The position numbers and the translations under genes are program-made. This document shows, one piece after another, positions 1 to 7,151 of a stretch of 17,644 bases of DNA. The notes below the pieces were generated by a model, which was given only the letters and a program-made list of their open reading frames with translations, had not been told where the DNA came from and did not search any database. Source of the DNA: an uncultured Rhizobiaceae group bacterium (GTDB taxonomy: Bacteria; Pseudomonadota; Alphaproteobacteria; Rhizobiales; Rhizobiaceae); contig CALFBU010000108.1 in assembly GCA_937951455.1 (NCBI GenBank), positions 1 to 17,644 of the forward strand. The letters run 5' to 3'. Numbering within the stretch: position 1 is the stretch's first letter; each line of letters begins with the position of its first letter.

Positions 1-129
1 TGCAAAATAAAAACAGATCAAAAAGAAAATTGCGATCGCAATGATTGAGTACATCAAGCGCTGACGAAGCTCAATTAAATGCTCCATCAATGGTGCACTG
101 GTGTCTTCTAGCTCATCATTGGTTGTCAT
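1..129 (-). CDS. tatC: Sec-independent protein translocase TatC (5' end only)
   Basis: Only the first 43 codons are in the window; the gene runs off the left edge. The translated N-terminus carries MEHLIELRQRL at residues 15-25, the cytoplasmic N-terminal signature of TatC, followed by the start of the first membrane helix (Ile/Phe/Leu-rich, residues 28-43). TatC with TatB forms the inner-membrane receptor for folded proteins carrying twin-arginine signal peptides. The ATG overlaps the tatB stop codon by four bases (ATGA at 129-126), so the two genes are probably translationally coupled. Identification rests on this short signature and on its place after tatA and tatB. Confidence 0.93.
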   Translation of the reverse strand, partial: MTTNDELEDTSAPLMEHLIELRQRLMYSIIAIAIFFLICFYFA

Positions 130-626
130 GTTGCACTCTTAGCGGTTGCAGGCTTATTGGCAGCTGTTTTTTTAGGCGCCGCTTTCTTGACTGTAGTAGG
201 CTTTTTAGCCGCCGCTTTACGGGGCGCAGCTTTTTTTGGTGTTGTCGTTTTCGCCGGTGCTTTCTTGGCAGCAGGTTTTGTCACAGCAGGTGCTTCAATT
301 TCATCTATTTCTTCAATATCATCATTGATAACAGATTTATGCGCTTCCAGCGGATCTTGAATTTTCTTGGTAAACTCTTCCATGGACTTCTTTGCGTCGT
401 CCAATGGGGCAAAAGTTTTGTTAGAAGCAATGTCTTTGATATCTTCAAGATCAGCCTCTTTGATAGCATCATCAACTTGTCGCTGAAAATCGCCCGCCAT
501 ACGCTTTATCTTGCCAATGGTTTTACCAAAGGCACGCAACATTCCCGGCAGTTCCTTGGGACCCACCACGATGATTGCTACAGCAGCAATCACTAACATC
601 TCCGACCAGGCAAAATTGCTAAACAA
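126..626 (-). CDS. tatB: Sec-independent protein translocase TatB
   Basis: 166 residues. One N-terminal membrane helix (about residues 8-22) is followed by the GPKELP hinge (22-27) and an amphipathic helix (LRAFGKTIGKIKRMAGDF), as in TatB. Glu9 in the membrane segment is also typical. TatB works with TatC to bind twin-arginine precursors at the inner membrane. The start codon is TTG: an in-frame stop (TAA) lies only two codons upstream, so no ATG is available, and a weak GGAAAA sits about ten bases before it. Residues 112-166 form an unusual Lys/Ala/Pro/Thr-rich tail resembling a histone H1-like tail. The gene lies 75 bases after tatA and overlaps tatC by four bases. Confidence 0.93.
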   Translation of the reverse strand: MFSNFAWSEMLVIAAVAIIVVGPKELPGMLRAFGKTIGKIKRMAGDFQRQVDDAIKEADLEDIKDIASNKTFAPLDDAKKSMEEFTKKIQDPLEAHKSVINDDIEEIDEIEAPAVTKPAAKKAPAKTTTPKKAAPRKAAAKKPTTVKKAAPKKTAANKPATAKSAT

Positions 627-659
627 AACTTATTTTCCGCGCATGAAAAAATCTATAAT

Positions 660-677
660 CCCGCGATATTTTGCGGG
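660..677 (-). other. Hairpin between tatA and tatB (possible attenuator)
   Basis: On the minus strand CCCGC, an eight-base loop and GCGGG form a 5-bp all-GC stem, followed about eight bases later by a run of six T (about 644-651). The T-run is further from the stem than in a standard terminator. It lies after the tatA stop and before the tatB TTG, so it could lower tatB/tatC expression relative to tatA or protect the tatA 3' end. The hairpin is seen; the function is inferred. Confidence 0.4.
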
Positions 678-701
678 TAAAAAACGAACCAAAAAAGCAA
701 T

Positions 702-914
702 TCAGCTGGCTTTGGTCTCGTCTTTGACTTTGTTAGCAACCTCAGAAGCTTTAGCTTCGATTGTATCACCATCATCGTCTTTTTCATTAAGACCTTTTTT
801 GAACGAGGTAATGCCTTTCGCAACATCGCCCATAAGATCAGAAATCTTGCCACGACCAAACAGTAGAACAATTACAATCGCAATAATTACAATTTGCCAA
901 ACACCGATATTCAT
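702..914 (-). CDS. tatA: Sec-independent protein translocase TatA
   Basis: 70 residues, beginning [20 protein letters not shown]. TatA forms the variable-size pore of the twin-arginine pathway in the inner membrane. Visible are the single N-terminal membrane helix (about residues 4-19), the FG hinge (19-20), an amphipathic helix with the MGDVAKG motif, and a charged tail (EKDDDGD) without further structure. An in-frame upstream start (962) would add 16 residues, but the internal ATG at 914 fits the family's usual start and has GGGAG nine bases ahead, so I use it. tatA is first of tatA-tatB-tatC and has its own possible promoter upstream. Confidence 0.95.
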   Translation of the reverse strand: MNIGVWQIVIIAIVIVLLFGRGKISDLMGDVAKGITSFKKGLNEKDDDGDTIEAKASEVANKVKDETKAS

Positions 915-962
915 TTTTACAGCTCCCGTCTGTATTGGCGGTTGAAATAGTATCAACGCCAT

Positions 963-968
963 ATTCTA
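963..968 (-). promoter_or_regulatory. Possible -10 element for tatABC
   Basis: TAGAAT on the minus strand matches the TATAAT consensus at five of six positions and lies about 49 bases before the tatA ATG, in the longest gap of the tat-scp cluster. No good -35 element is visible at the expected distance, so this is a weak call. Confidence 0.25.
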
Positions 969-1013
969 AATCAGCTTGTACCATAACCCGTAACATGAGT
1001 TATTCGCAAGCAA

Positions 1014-1040
1014 TGCTTACCTTAGTAAATAGGCTAAGCA
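1014..1040 (-). repeat. Imperfect inverted repeat between ABC gene and tatA
   Basis: TGCTTACCT (1014-1022) pairs with AGG plus TAAGCA (1031-1033, 1035-1040), leaving one bulged C and an eight-base loop. It stands about 54 bases after the ABC gene stop, on the transcript's path to tatA. It has no T-tract on the minus strand, so it is not a standard terminator; it may stabilise an RNA end or be chance. Confidence 0.3.
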
Positions 1041-1093
1041 AGTTATGGTTACCAGTAGAAAGTGATCAAATTTCCGCGCAATTGCAAAAAACT

Positions 1094-2236
1094 TTATGAG
1101 TTTGCAAAAATCATCATGGATTTTGGATCGACATTTAATGTAACAAGCCTTGCATTATCAGGCAGTTCGCCCGCTTTTATGCGAACAGAGATTGGTTCAT
1201 CGAGGTTTTCGATATTAATCTCAAGCAATTCCGAGGTACCAATAAACCTTCTCAATGAGACGCGCCCCATCACACCTTCAAGGGCTGCGTCATATGGCTT
1301 CACATCTATGTCAGTAAGCCTGATTGCTGCACAACAGGCTTCAGATAGCGCATCGTCACACGGACAATCACCAAAAACCGTTGTTGCAATCCCGTTGGAA
1401 GCAATTGAAGGAATTACATTAATTTCCGAGAAAAAACCTGCCGCAAATAGGTTTGCAGGACGATAATATAAATCCTTCGCCTCGCCATATTGCACAAGCT
1501 TGCCATCTTGAATGAGTGCAACATGATCGCCCACACGCAGAGCTTCTTCCGCATCATGCGTAACAATAATGGCCGTTGAGCGCGTTTCACGCAACAGATC
1601 GATGGTTTGTTCGCGAATGCTGTCGCGCAATCTGGAATCTAATCCGGAGAAAGGCTCATCCATCAATAATATGCCAGGACGCGGCGCCAAAGCCCTTGCC
1701 AGCGCTACTCTTTGCTGTTCACCGCCAGACAAAACATGCGGATATTGAGAAGCTCTATCATCCAGGCCTACACGCGATAAGATGCGCATGGCTTGCGTTT
1801 TGGCTTCGCTTTTGCTGAGTGCCGTCAAACCGAACTCAACATTTTGCAAAATCGTTAAATGCGGAAACAACGCGTAATCCTGAAAAACAAGCCCGACCCC
1901 ACGTTTGTCAGGTTGGATGAATGTTTTGTGATCTGCAATTGTGCGCCCATCAATTTTAATCGAGCCCGTTGCATCTTCGATCAGTCCAGCAGCAATTCTA
2001 AGGAGCGTCGTCTTGCCCGATCCAGAAGGCCCTAATAAACAAAGCACTTCACCTGGCTCAACATTTAAGGAGATGTCTTTTAGAATATCACTGCCGCCAG
2101 TATTATAGCTGATGTTTTCAAAAGACATGCTGGAAGCGATGACCACACCAGTGGAATTACGTTTTCCCCACTGATTATCGCGCTCTACTGAACGCCTCTC
2201 GACAAATTGTTGATTTTTTTGAACACCTTGGTTCAT
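1094..2236 (-). CDS. ABC transporter ATP-binding protein, FbpC-like (orphan)
   Basis: 380 residues. All ATPase motifs are present: Walker A GPSGSGKT (69-76), Q-loop Gln119, signature LSGGEQQR (169-176), Walker B ILLMDEP (189-195) and switch His227. A C-terminal TOBE-like region (about 290-375) places it with importers of the ferric iron/spermidine/sulfate class; FbpC is the nearest type I recognise. No permease or binding protein gene is nearby, so the substrate is unknown. The TOBE region has four cysteines (291, 293, 301, 302). The start is uncertain: the family domain begins near Met37 (ATG at 2128), with no ribosome site there, so the first 36 residues may not be translated. It sits 57 bases after scpB and probably shares its transcript. 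Confidence 0.85.
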   Translation of the reverse strand: MNQGVQKNQQFVERRSVERDNQWGKRNSTGVVIASSMSFENISYNTGGSDILKDISLNVEPGEVLCLLGPSGSGKTTLLRIAAGLIEDATGSIKIDGRTIADHKTFIQPDKRGVGLVFQDYALFPHLTILQNVEFGLTALSKSEAKTQAMRILSRVGLDDRASQYPHVLSGGEQQRVALARALAPRPGILLMDEPFSGLDSRLRDSIREQTIDLLRETRSTAIIVTHDAEEALRVGDHVALIQDGKLVQYGEAKDLYYRPANLFAAGFFSEINVIPSIASNGIATTVFGDCPCDDALSEACCAAIRLTDIDVKPYDAALEGVMGRVSLRRFIGTSELLEINIENLDEPISVRIKAGELPDNARLVTLNVDPKSMMIFANS

Positions 2237-2292
2237 GACAAACTTTACTCAATTGCTTTTTGCAATCGTATAACAATGACTTGGCTTAAATG

Positions 2293-3018
2293 CTATAGCT
2301 CATCTTCATCACCACCGGTTGGCGGCAAAAGACCTAATTCTTCTAGATCATCGGCCAATAGCGGATCCTCATCATCGGTCAGTTCGTCACCGTCATAAGG
2401 TTCAGGAACAACAAAGTTTGCTGGAATTTGAGAACGAAGCAATCCTGCTCCTTTTAATTCTTCCAAACCTGGCAAGTCTTTGAGTTCTTCAAGTGCAAAT
2501 TGGTCTAGGAATGCATCAGTCGTGCCATAAGTTACTGGACGACCTGGCGTTTTGCGGCGCCCACGCATGCGCACCCATTCAGTCTCCAGAAGCACATCAA
2601 GTGTACCCTTGGAAGTTGCAACACCGCGGATTTCTTCAATCTCTGCCCGTGTAACCGGCTGATGGTAAGCAATAATGGCCAAAACTTCCAAGGCAGCGCG
2701 TGAGAGTTTGCGTGTTTCGGTAGTTTCTTTTTGTAAAAGAAAGCCCAGATCATCAGCTGTTCTGAAGGCCCAATTGTCCCCAACCTTCACCAAATTGACA
2801 CCGCGGCCGGAATAAGCCTGCTGCAACTCACGCATCAAAGGATCTAATTCTACGCCTTCTGGTAGTCTTTCAGATAAACCTTTTTCGGAAACAGGTTCGC
2901 TGGAAGCAAACACAATTGCCTCAACCATACGCAAGTGTTCACGCAAGTCAGCATGTTCTTGTCCACCAGCACGTGATGAATCAAAAGCAAGAATTTGTGC
3001 TTCGTTGGATTGTGCCAT
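2293..3018 (-). CDS. scpB: Segregation and condensation protein B (ScpB)
   Basis: 241 residues. ScpB dimers join ScpA and the SMC ATPase to form the condensin complex that compacts and segregates the chromosome. The two winged-helix domains are recognisable: the first begins near MVEAIVFASSEPVS (31-44), the second carries AYHQPVTRAEIEEIRGV (117-133) and PGRPVTYGTT (158-167), then LKDLPGLEEL (179-188). The C-terminal 35 residues are strongly acidic (DDEDP, DDLEE, GDEDE) and probably disordered. The ATG lies two bases after the scpA stop, and its ribosome site GGGAG lies inside the last codons of scpA, a sign of coupled translation. Confidence 0.95.
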   Translation of the reverse strand: MAQSNEAQILAFDSSRAGGQEHADLREHLRMVEAIVFASSEPVSEKGLSERLPEGVELDPLMRELQQAYSGRGVNLVKVGDNWAFRTADDLGFLLQKETTETRKLSRAALEVLAIIAYHQPVTRAEIEEIRGVATSKGTLDVLLETEWVRMRGRRKTPGRPVTYGTTDAFLDQFALEELKDLPGLEELKGAGLLRSQIPANFVVPEPYDGDELTDDEDPLLADDLEELGLLPPTGGDEDEL

Positions 3019-3020
3019 GA

Positions 3021-3884
3021 TTATAGGCTCCCTACTTCTTGTGTGGGTCTCGTGGAGGATGCATCCCCTCTCTTGAGATATAGAGGTGCAAAAGCCTCGT
3101 CTTGTCTTATTTTCAATTTTCCTTCACGCACGAGTTCAAGCATTGCAGCAAAAGAACTAGCAATGGCACTGTTACGCAAGGCCGGGGTTGGAATATACGG
3201 CAATAAAAACGCGTCAAGCGGCGTCCAGTCAGAAAGCTCGCCGACCATGCGTGTCAGAATTTCACGCGCGTCTGCCAATGACCACACTTCTCTCTTGGTA
3301 ATTGTAACATGTGATACACTTTGGCGCTGTCTTTGCGAAGCATAAGCGGAAAGCAAGTCGTATAGAGTTGCCGTAAAGTCTTTTTTCTTATCAATCTGAA
3401 TTGGTTCTGGAATACCACGAACAAAGAAATCACGGCCCAAACGGTTGCGATTGACCAATCGTTTGCCTACTTCCCGCATGGCTTCCAGACGTTTAAGGCG
3501 GAAAGCAAGTTGCGCTGCCATCTCTTCACCCGACATTTCATCTTCGTTATTTTCTTCCACAGGCAAGAGCAGTTTTGATTTCAGGAAAGCAAGCCAAGCA
3601 GCCATAACCAGATAGTCAGCAGCCAGTTCAATGCGAAGTTTGCGAACTTCTTCAATAAATTCAAGGTATTGAACAGCCAGAGCCAGAATGGAAATTTTTG
3701 ATAAATCAACCTTCTGGCGACGGCTTAACTCAAGTAACAGATCTAAGGGGCCCTCAAAACCTTCAACATCCACGTTTAGCTGAGGGTCTGTAGATACCAC
3801 TTCTGTTTCAGAATTATCCCATACGTCAGCATTTTCCGAACCTTCGGCGATAGAAATCAAATCTTTTTCATTGCCAGAAGTCAT
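3021..3884 (-). CDS. scpA: Segregation and condensation protein A (ScpA)
   Basis: 287 residues. ScpA is the kleisin that bridges the SMC heads. The N-terminal motif FEGPLDLLLEL (43-53) and the segment AADYLVMAAWLAFLKSKLLL (88-107) are family hallmarks; the C-terminal winged helix (about 225-287) includes a run ending KIRQDEAFAPLYLKR. The first 38 residues are an acidic extension with little expected structure. A purine-rich AAAAGAGA just ahead of the ATG serves as ribosome site. It follows nagZ by 14 bases and precedes scpB by two, consistent with one operon. Confidence 0.95.
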   Translation of the reverse strand: MTSGNEKDLISIAEGSENADVWDNSETEVVSTDPQLNVDVEGFEGPLDLLLELSRRQKVDLSKISILALAVQYLEFIEEVRKLRIELAADYLVMAAWLAFLKSKLLLPVEENNEDEMSGEEMAAQLAFRLKRLEAMREVGKRLVNRNRLGRDFFVRGIPEPIQIDKKKDFTATLYDLLSAYASQRQRQSVSHVTITKREVWSLADAREILTRMVGELSDWTPLDAFLLPYIPTPALRNSAIASSFAAMLELVREGKLKIRQDEAFAPLYLKRGDASSTRPTQEVGSL

Positions 3885-3898
3885 TGGGTCTCTTTTCT

Positions 3899-4945
3899 TT
3901 AGTGCCCCGCTTCTGTGGGGTCTTGGCCATATGTTTCACCATTACAAAGCGCACGAAATTCATTTCGCAAACTTTCTTCATCACACGAAACCACATTAGC
4001 AAATAAGTCTGTTGCTTGTACGGCTCGTCTTAATGAATCCCCAGATAACTCAGGGCATATAGAAGCAATAGGCCTCATTTCGCTTAAATCACCATTACAA
4101 TGCAAAACAACATCACAACCAGCCGCAAAAGAAGCAGAAGTTCGTTCTTCAAATGTGCCTTTGAGCGCATGCATGGAAAGATCATCACACATTAAGAGCC
4201 CATCAAACCCAATATAATCACGAATAATATTTTTAATAACTTTTGAAGAGGTTGTAGCGGGATTATCAGCGTCTATTGCGGTGTAGACAACATGCGCCGT
4301 CATCGCCAAAGGCATCTGATTAAGCCGTTTAAACGGTTCAAAGTCTGATTGCTTTAAGTCCTCTAGAGAGGCATTTACAACTGGTAAATCCTTGTGACTA
4401 TCAACACTAGCACGCCCATGCCCTGGAATATGCTTGATGACAGGCAAAACACCGCCAGAAAGAAGCCCTTCTGATACAGCAAGGCCAACATCAGAAACGA
4501 TTACAGGCTCATCGCCATAAGCACGATCACCAATAACATCATGGCTACCGCGAACTGGCACATCGAGCACCGGGAGACAGTCGACGTTCACACCAAGCTT
4601 GTGCAAGTCACAAGCCATAAGGCGTGACTGCAGCCATGCAAAACGCAACCCCTGCTCTTTGTTTTTGTTATAATGTTGTCCGAAGACCTCACCAGCTGGA
4701 TAAGGCTCCCAATGTGGTGGACGCAATCGTCTGACACGCCCGCCTTCCTGATCAATCAGGATCGGAACATTATCATGGTCTACGCATGCCTTTAACTCCG
4801 CAACAAGTGATGTCACTTGTTCTGGCGTATCAACATTACGTCCAAATAAAATAAACCCCCAAGGCTGAACTTCTTGATAGAAGTCTTTTTCCTGTTGAGT
4901 CAGCGAAAGGCCTGAACAGCCGAAAATTGCAGCAGTGATTCCCAT
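3899..4945 (-). CDS. nagZ: Beta-N-acetylhexosaminidase NagZ (GH3)
   Basis: 348 residues, full length for NagZ. It removes N-acetylglucosamine from GlcNAc-anhydromuropeptides in the cytoplasm during peptidoglycan recycling. DQEGGRVRRL (65-74) and the family signature KHIPGHGRASVDSH (171-184) are present; Asp182/His184 form the general acid/base dyad and Asp254 in MCDDLSMHAL is the expected nucleophile. No signal peptide is seen, as expected for a cytoplasmic enzyme. The N-terminus matches the family, but no Shine-Dalgarno sequence precedes the ATG. A strong terminator lies only about 35 bases upstream, so nagZ must be transcribed from the short remaining gap or by read-through. NagZ commonly sits between the SPOR gene and scpA in this order. 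Confidence 0.95.
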   Translation of the reverse strand: MGITAAIFGCSGLSLTQQEKDFYQEVQPWGFILFGRNVDTPEQVTSLVAELKACVDHDNVPILIDQEGGRVRRLRPPHWEPYPAGEVFGQHYNKNKEQGLRFAWLQSRLMACDLHKLGVNVDCLPVLDVPVRGSHDVIGDRAYGDEPVIVSDVGLAVSEGLLSGGVLPVIKHIPGHGRASVDSHKDLPVVNASLEDLKQSDFEPFKRLNQMPLAMTAHVVYTAIDADNPATTSSKVIKNIIRDYIGFDGLLMCDDLSMHALKGTFEERTSASFAAGCDVVLHCNGDLSEMRPIASICPELSGDSLRRAVQATDLFANVVSCDEESLRNEFRALCNGETYGQDPTEAGH

Positions 4946-4981
4946 AATACGAATCTATCAGGAAGCACCAAACTTCCAAAC

Positions 4982-5010
4982 AAAAAAGGCCAAACAGATG
5001 TTTGGCCTTT
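4982..5010 (-). terminator. Rho-independent terminator after the SPOR gene
   Basis: AAAGGCCAAAC (4985-4995) and GTTTGGCCTTT (5000-5010) form a perfect 11-bp stem with a four-base loop. On the minus strand it is followed directly by a run of six T (overlapping the stem end, 4987-4982). It starts 21 bases after the SPOR gene stop. Confidence 0.9.
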
Positions 5011-5031
5011 AAAATCATATGTGTAAAAGCT

Positions 5032-7080
5032 TTATCGCGTTACAAAACAACTTCCACCAGCAGCAGCTAAGCGCGAACAAAGCTGATTTGCGTCAGCTCT
5101 TGATGCAGTCTGCACACGAACTCGGTAATAGGTTGTTCCATTTACATTGGCACGTTGAATAGCCATGGCGCGACCTTGCAGGGCCGAAAACTTGTTTCTC
5201 ATATTTGCAAATGAGGCTTGAGCTGCTTCGGGTGTCGTTTGAGAAGAAACTTGTACAACCCATTCACTCTTTCGAACTGGTGCAGGCGCAACTGGTTTAG
5301 GCTTAGGCGCCGCAGCTACTTTCTTGGCAGGCGCTGGTTGAGGCTTTACGACAGGCTTCGGCAAAGGACTTGCAGAAGGAATTGTAATATCGCCAGTGGT
5401 TTTTGCGCCATCAATAGCATCAGGTTTTGTAATAACCTGCGTTTCCACAGGCTTTACCGCAACATTTGCGGTGTCACCGATTGTAACCGTATTTAAAGCA
5501 GTCTCAACAGGCTTGGGAACAGAAGGTTTGGTTATAATAGTGCCATCAGGCTTTACAGTAACCGTCTGAACGACTTTAGGCAAAACAGAAGAACTCGCAG
5601 CATTTGGTGTTGCACCAGTGTCTTCTGATGCTGTTAGTCGATCATCGGACTTCACAGGTTCTGAAGTATTGCCTGTATTCAAAATAATCGGCTCTTCAGT
5701 TTGCGATGTAAGCGTCTCTTGTGAAACGGCAACATTATTCTCGCCACCTAAATCACCATAAGAAGCATTGTCTTGATTTTCAGGCACCAATCCGCCTGGA
5801 TCATCCGGCTTTACCTTCACAGGATTAGTATCAGCCTTGATGATTTCAGGCGTACCTGATGCAACCGTTGCATTATCACCGCCAAGGAAACCATATCCTG
5901 CAGCAATTGCGCCTGCGAAAAGCGCAATAACCAAGGCCGCAACTGCGTATTTTTTGCCACCACCATTATCATTGGCGACAACTGGGCCTGATTCAACAGC
6001 AGAAATATCATCCACAGAGCCTACGTGACCTGGATCATACTCCATGGAGTCCAAATTGACTTCATTTTGCAAGCTGGCTTGTGTTGCGGTATCGCTGGCA
6101 ACCGCTGCGGTAAAGTCTGCATTAGCCTCTGCAGTTTCGGTTTCTGACCACCCTTGGGCTTCCGGAACTTCAACACCTTCAAGCTCTTGCGCGAAAGCAG
6201 CTTCGAAATCCATTTCAATATCGGCTTGGGCTGGAACTAAATCTGGTTGTACTGCAACAGGCTGAGCCTCAACCGGCATTTCAACAACAGGCTCTTCAAC
6301 GACTGCTTCTTGAACAACAGTCTCTGAAGCTTGTTCAGCGCTTTGACCTGACATTTGTTCAAATTCACTGGCAAATGCAGCGCCTAGATCTTCTTCAACT
6401 GAAGCGATTTGTGGTTCCGCAACAGGTTCGACGACTACAGGCTCTTCAACATACGCTTGGGCAGGCTCCATTTGAGCAGCCAATTCTTGCTCAAGCGTTT
6501 CCTGCATGTTGGCAACATTGTCTTCAACTTGCGCAACAGCTTTTTGCGTAACTTCTTCGATTTGTGTCTCCGGCATAGCCATGAAAGGTGAAGTTTCCAC
6601 AGCAGATTGAGGTTCAGGCTGCCCTACAATTTCCTGTTCCAAAGCGCTAATCAGACCGTCTTCAAATCTCGCTTCTGAGGGAGCAATTTGTTCTGCATTG
6701 GGAACTTCTGGTTGATAGTCATCAGCGACTGAAGTTTCCTGAACCATGGTAGGTTCAAAATTTGGTTCAGGTTGTAATTCAGCTTCTGGAATTTCTTCTG
6801 ATGCAATTTGTTCGATAGAAGCATTGATATCTTCGGCAAAAGCAGGCGCCTCAATTTCAGGCTGATTATCCATGGAAAACTCAGCAAGCAGTTGCTCTTC
6901 AAGCGCTGCCTCCATAAATGAAGCTTCAGACACTTCTTGATGTTCAGGTTGAACATTTTGTTCTGACGCGGAAGAGTTCAACTCTGGCTCACCAGCAACA
7001 ATACGTGCCAATTCTGCCAGTGGATCATCATCAATCTCTGGGCTTTGAGAATTCTGATCTTGCTTAAACTGTTCGCTCAT
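5032..7080 (-). CDS. SPOR-domain membrane protein
   Basis: 682 residues. Order of parts: a long acidic Glu/Gln/Pro/Val-rich N-terminal region (1-370), one membrane helix (about 377-399, AVAALVIALFAGAIAAGYGF), a Pro/Lys/Thr-rich linker (400-604), and a C-terminal SPOR domain (about 605-682, beginning EWVVQVSS). SPOR domains bind peptidoglycan strands lacking stem peptides, so the protein probably spans the inner membrane with the SPOR domain at the septal wall. The N-terminus has DDPLAELARIVAG (18-30), which I recall from rhizobial homologues, and several related short acidic helices. Cys668 and Cys677 in the SPOR domain could form a disulfide. It follows argS by 71 bases and ends before a strong terminator. 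Exact role unknown. Confidence 0.88.
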   Translation of the reverse strand: MSEQFKQDQNSQSPEIDDDPLAELARIVAGEPELNSSASEQNVQPEHQEVSEASFMEAALEEQLLAEFSMDNQPEIEAPAFAEDINASIEQIASEEIPEAELQPEPNFEPTMVQETSVADDYQPEVPNAEQIAPSEARFEDGLISALEQEIVGQPEPQSAVETSPFMAMPETQIEEVTQKAVAQVEDNVANMQETLEQELAAQMEPAQAYVEEPVVVEPVAEPQIASVEEDLGAAFASEFEQMSGQSAEQASETVVQEAVVEEPVVEMPVEAQPVAVQPDLVPAQADIEMDFEAAFAQELEGVEVPEAQGWSETETAEANADFTAAVASDTATQASLQNEVNLDSMEYDPGHVGSVDDISAVESGPVVANDNGGGKKYAVAALVIALFAGAIAAGYGFLGGDNATVASGTPEIIKADTNPVKVKPDDPGGLVPENQDNASYGDLGGENNVAVSQETLTSQTEEPIILNTGNTSEPVKSDDRLTASEDTGATPNAASSSVLPKVVQTVTVKPDGTIITKPSVPKPVETALNTVTIGDTANVAVKPVETQVITKPDAIDGAKTTGDITIPSASPLPKPVVKPQPAPAKKVAAAPKPKPVAPAPVRKSEWVVQVSSQTTPEAAQASFANMRNKFSALQGRAMAIQRANVNGTTYYRVRVQTASRADANQLCSRLAAAGGSCFVTR

Positions 7081-7112
7081 AACGCATAACCTATCTACTC
7101 TTAAACACTCTC

Positions 7113-7130
7113 AGCCACATAAATGTGGCT
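7113..7130 (-). repeat. Inverted repeat between argS and the SPOR gene
   Basis: AGCCACA (7113-7119) and TGTGGCT (7124-7130) form a perfect 7-bp stem with a four-base loop. No T-tract follows on the minus strand, so read-through from argS into the SPOR gene is likely. It may mark a processing site or be a binding site for a regulator. Confidence 0.45.
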
Positions 7131-7151
7131 AAATTTGTCGAAGCGATAATC

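Noticed and set aside
45..596. Long plus-strand open frame opposite tatB and tatC
   Set aside because: It is the antisense of the repetitive tatB tail; the product is Phe/Arg/Cys-rich with no recognisable family, and it covers two firmly identified genes.
511..945. Plus-strand open frame opposite tatB and tatA
   Set aside because: It runs antisense across two well-supported tat genes and their gap, and shows no ribosome site or known motif.
915..962. Upstream extension of tatA by 16 residues
   Set aside because: The internal ATG at 914 has the ribosome site and matches the normal TatA N-terminus.
981..1048. CCATAAC / GTTATGG inverted repeat spanning 54 bases before tatA
   Set aside because: The arms are short, far apart and A/T-rich with other ATAAC/GTTAT copies nearby, so chance is likely.
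1062..1466. Plus-strand open frame opposite the ABC gene
   Set aside because: The opposite frame carries all ABC ATPase motifs; this one has none and looks like a codon shadow.
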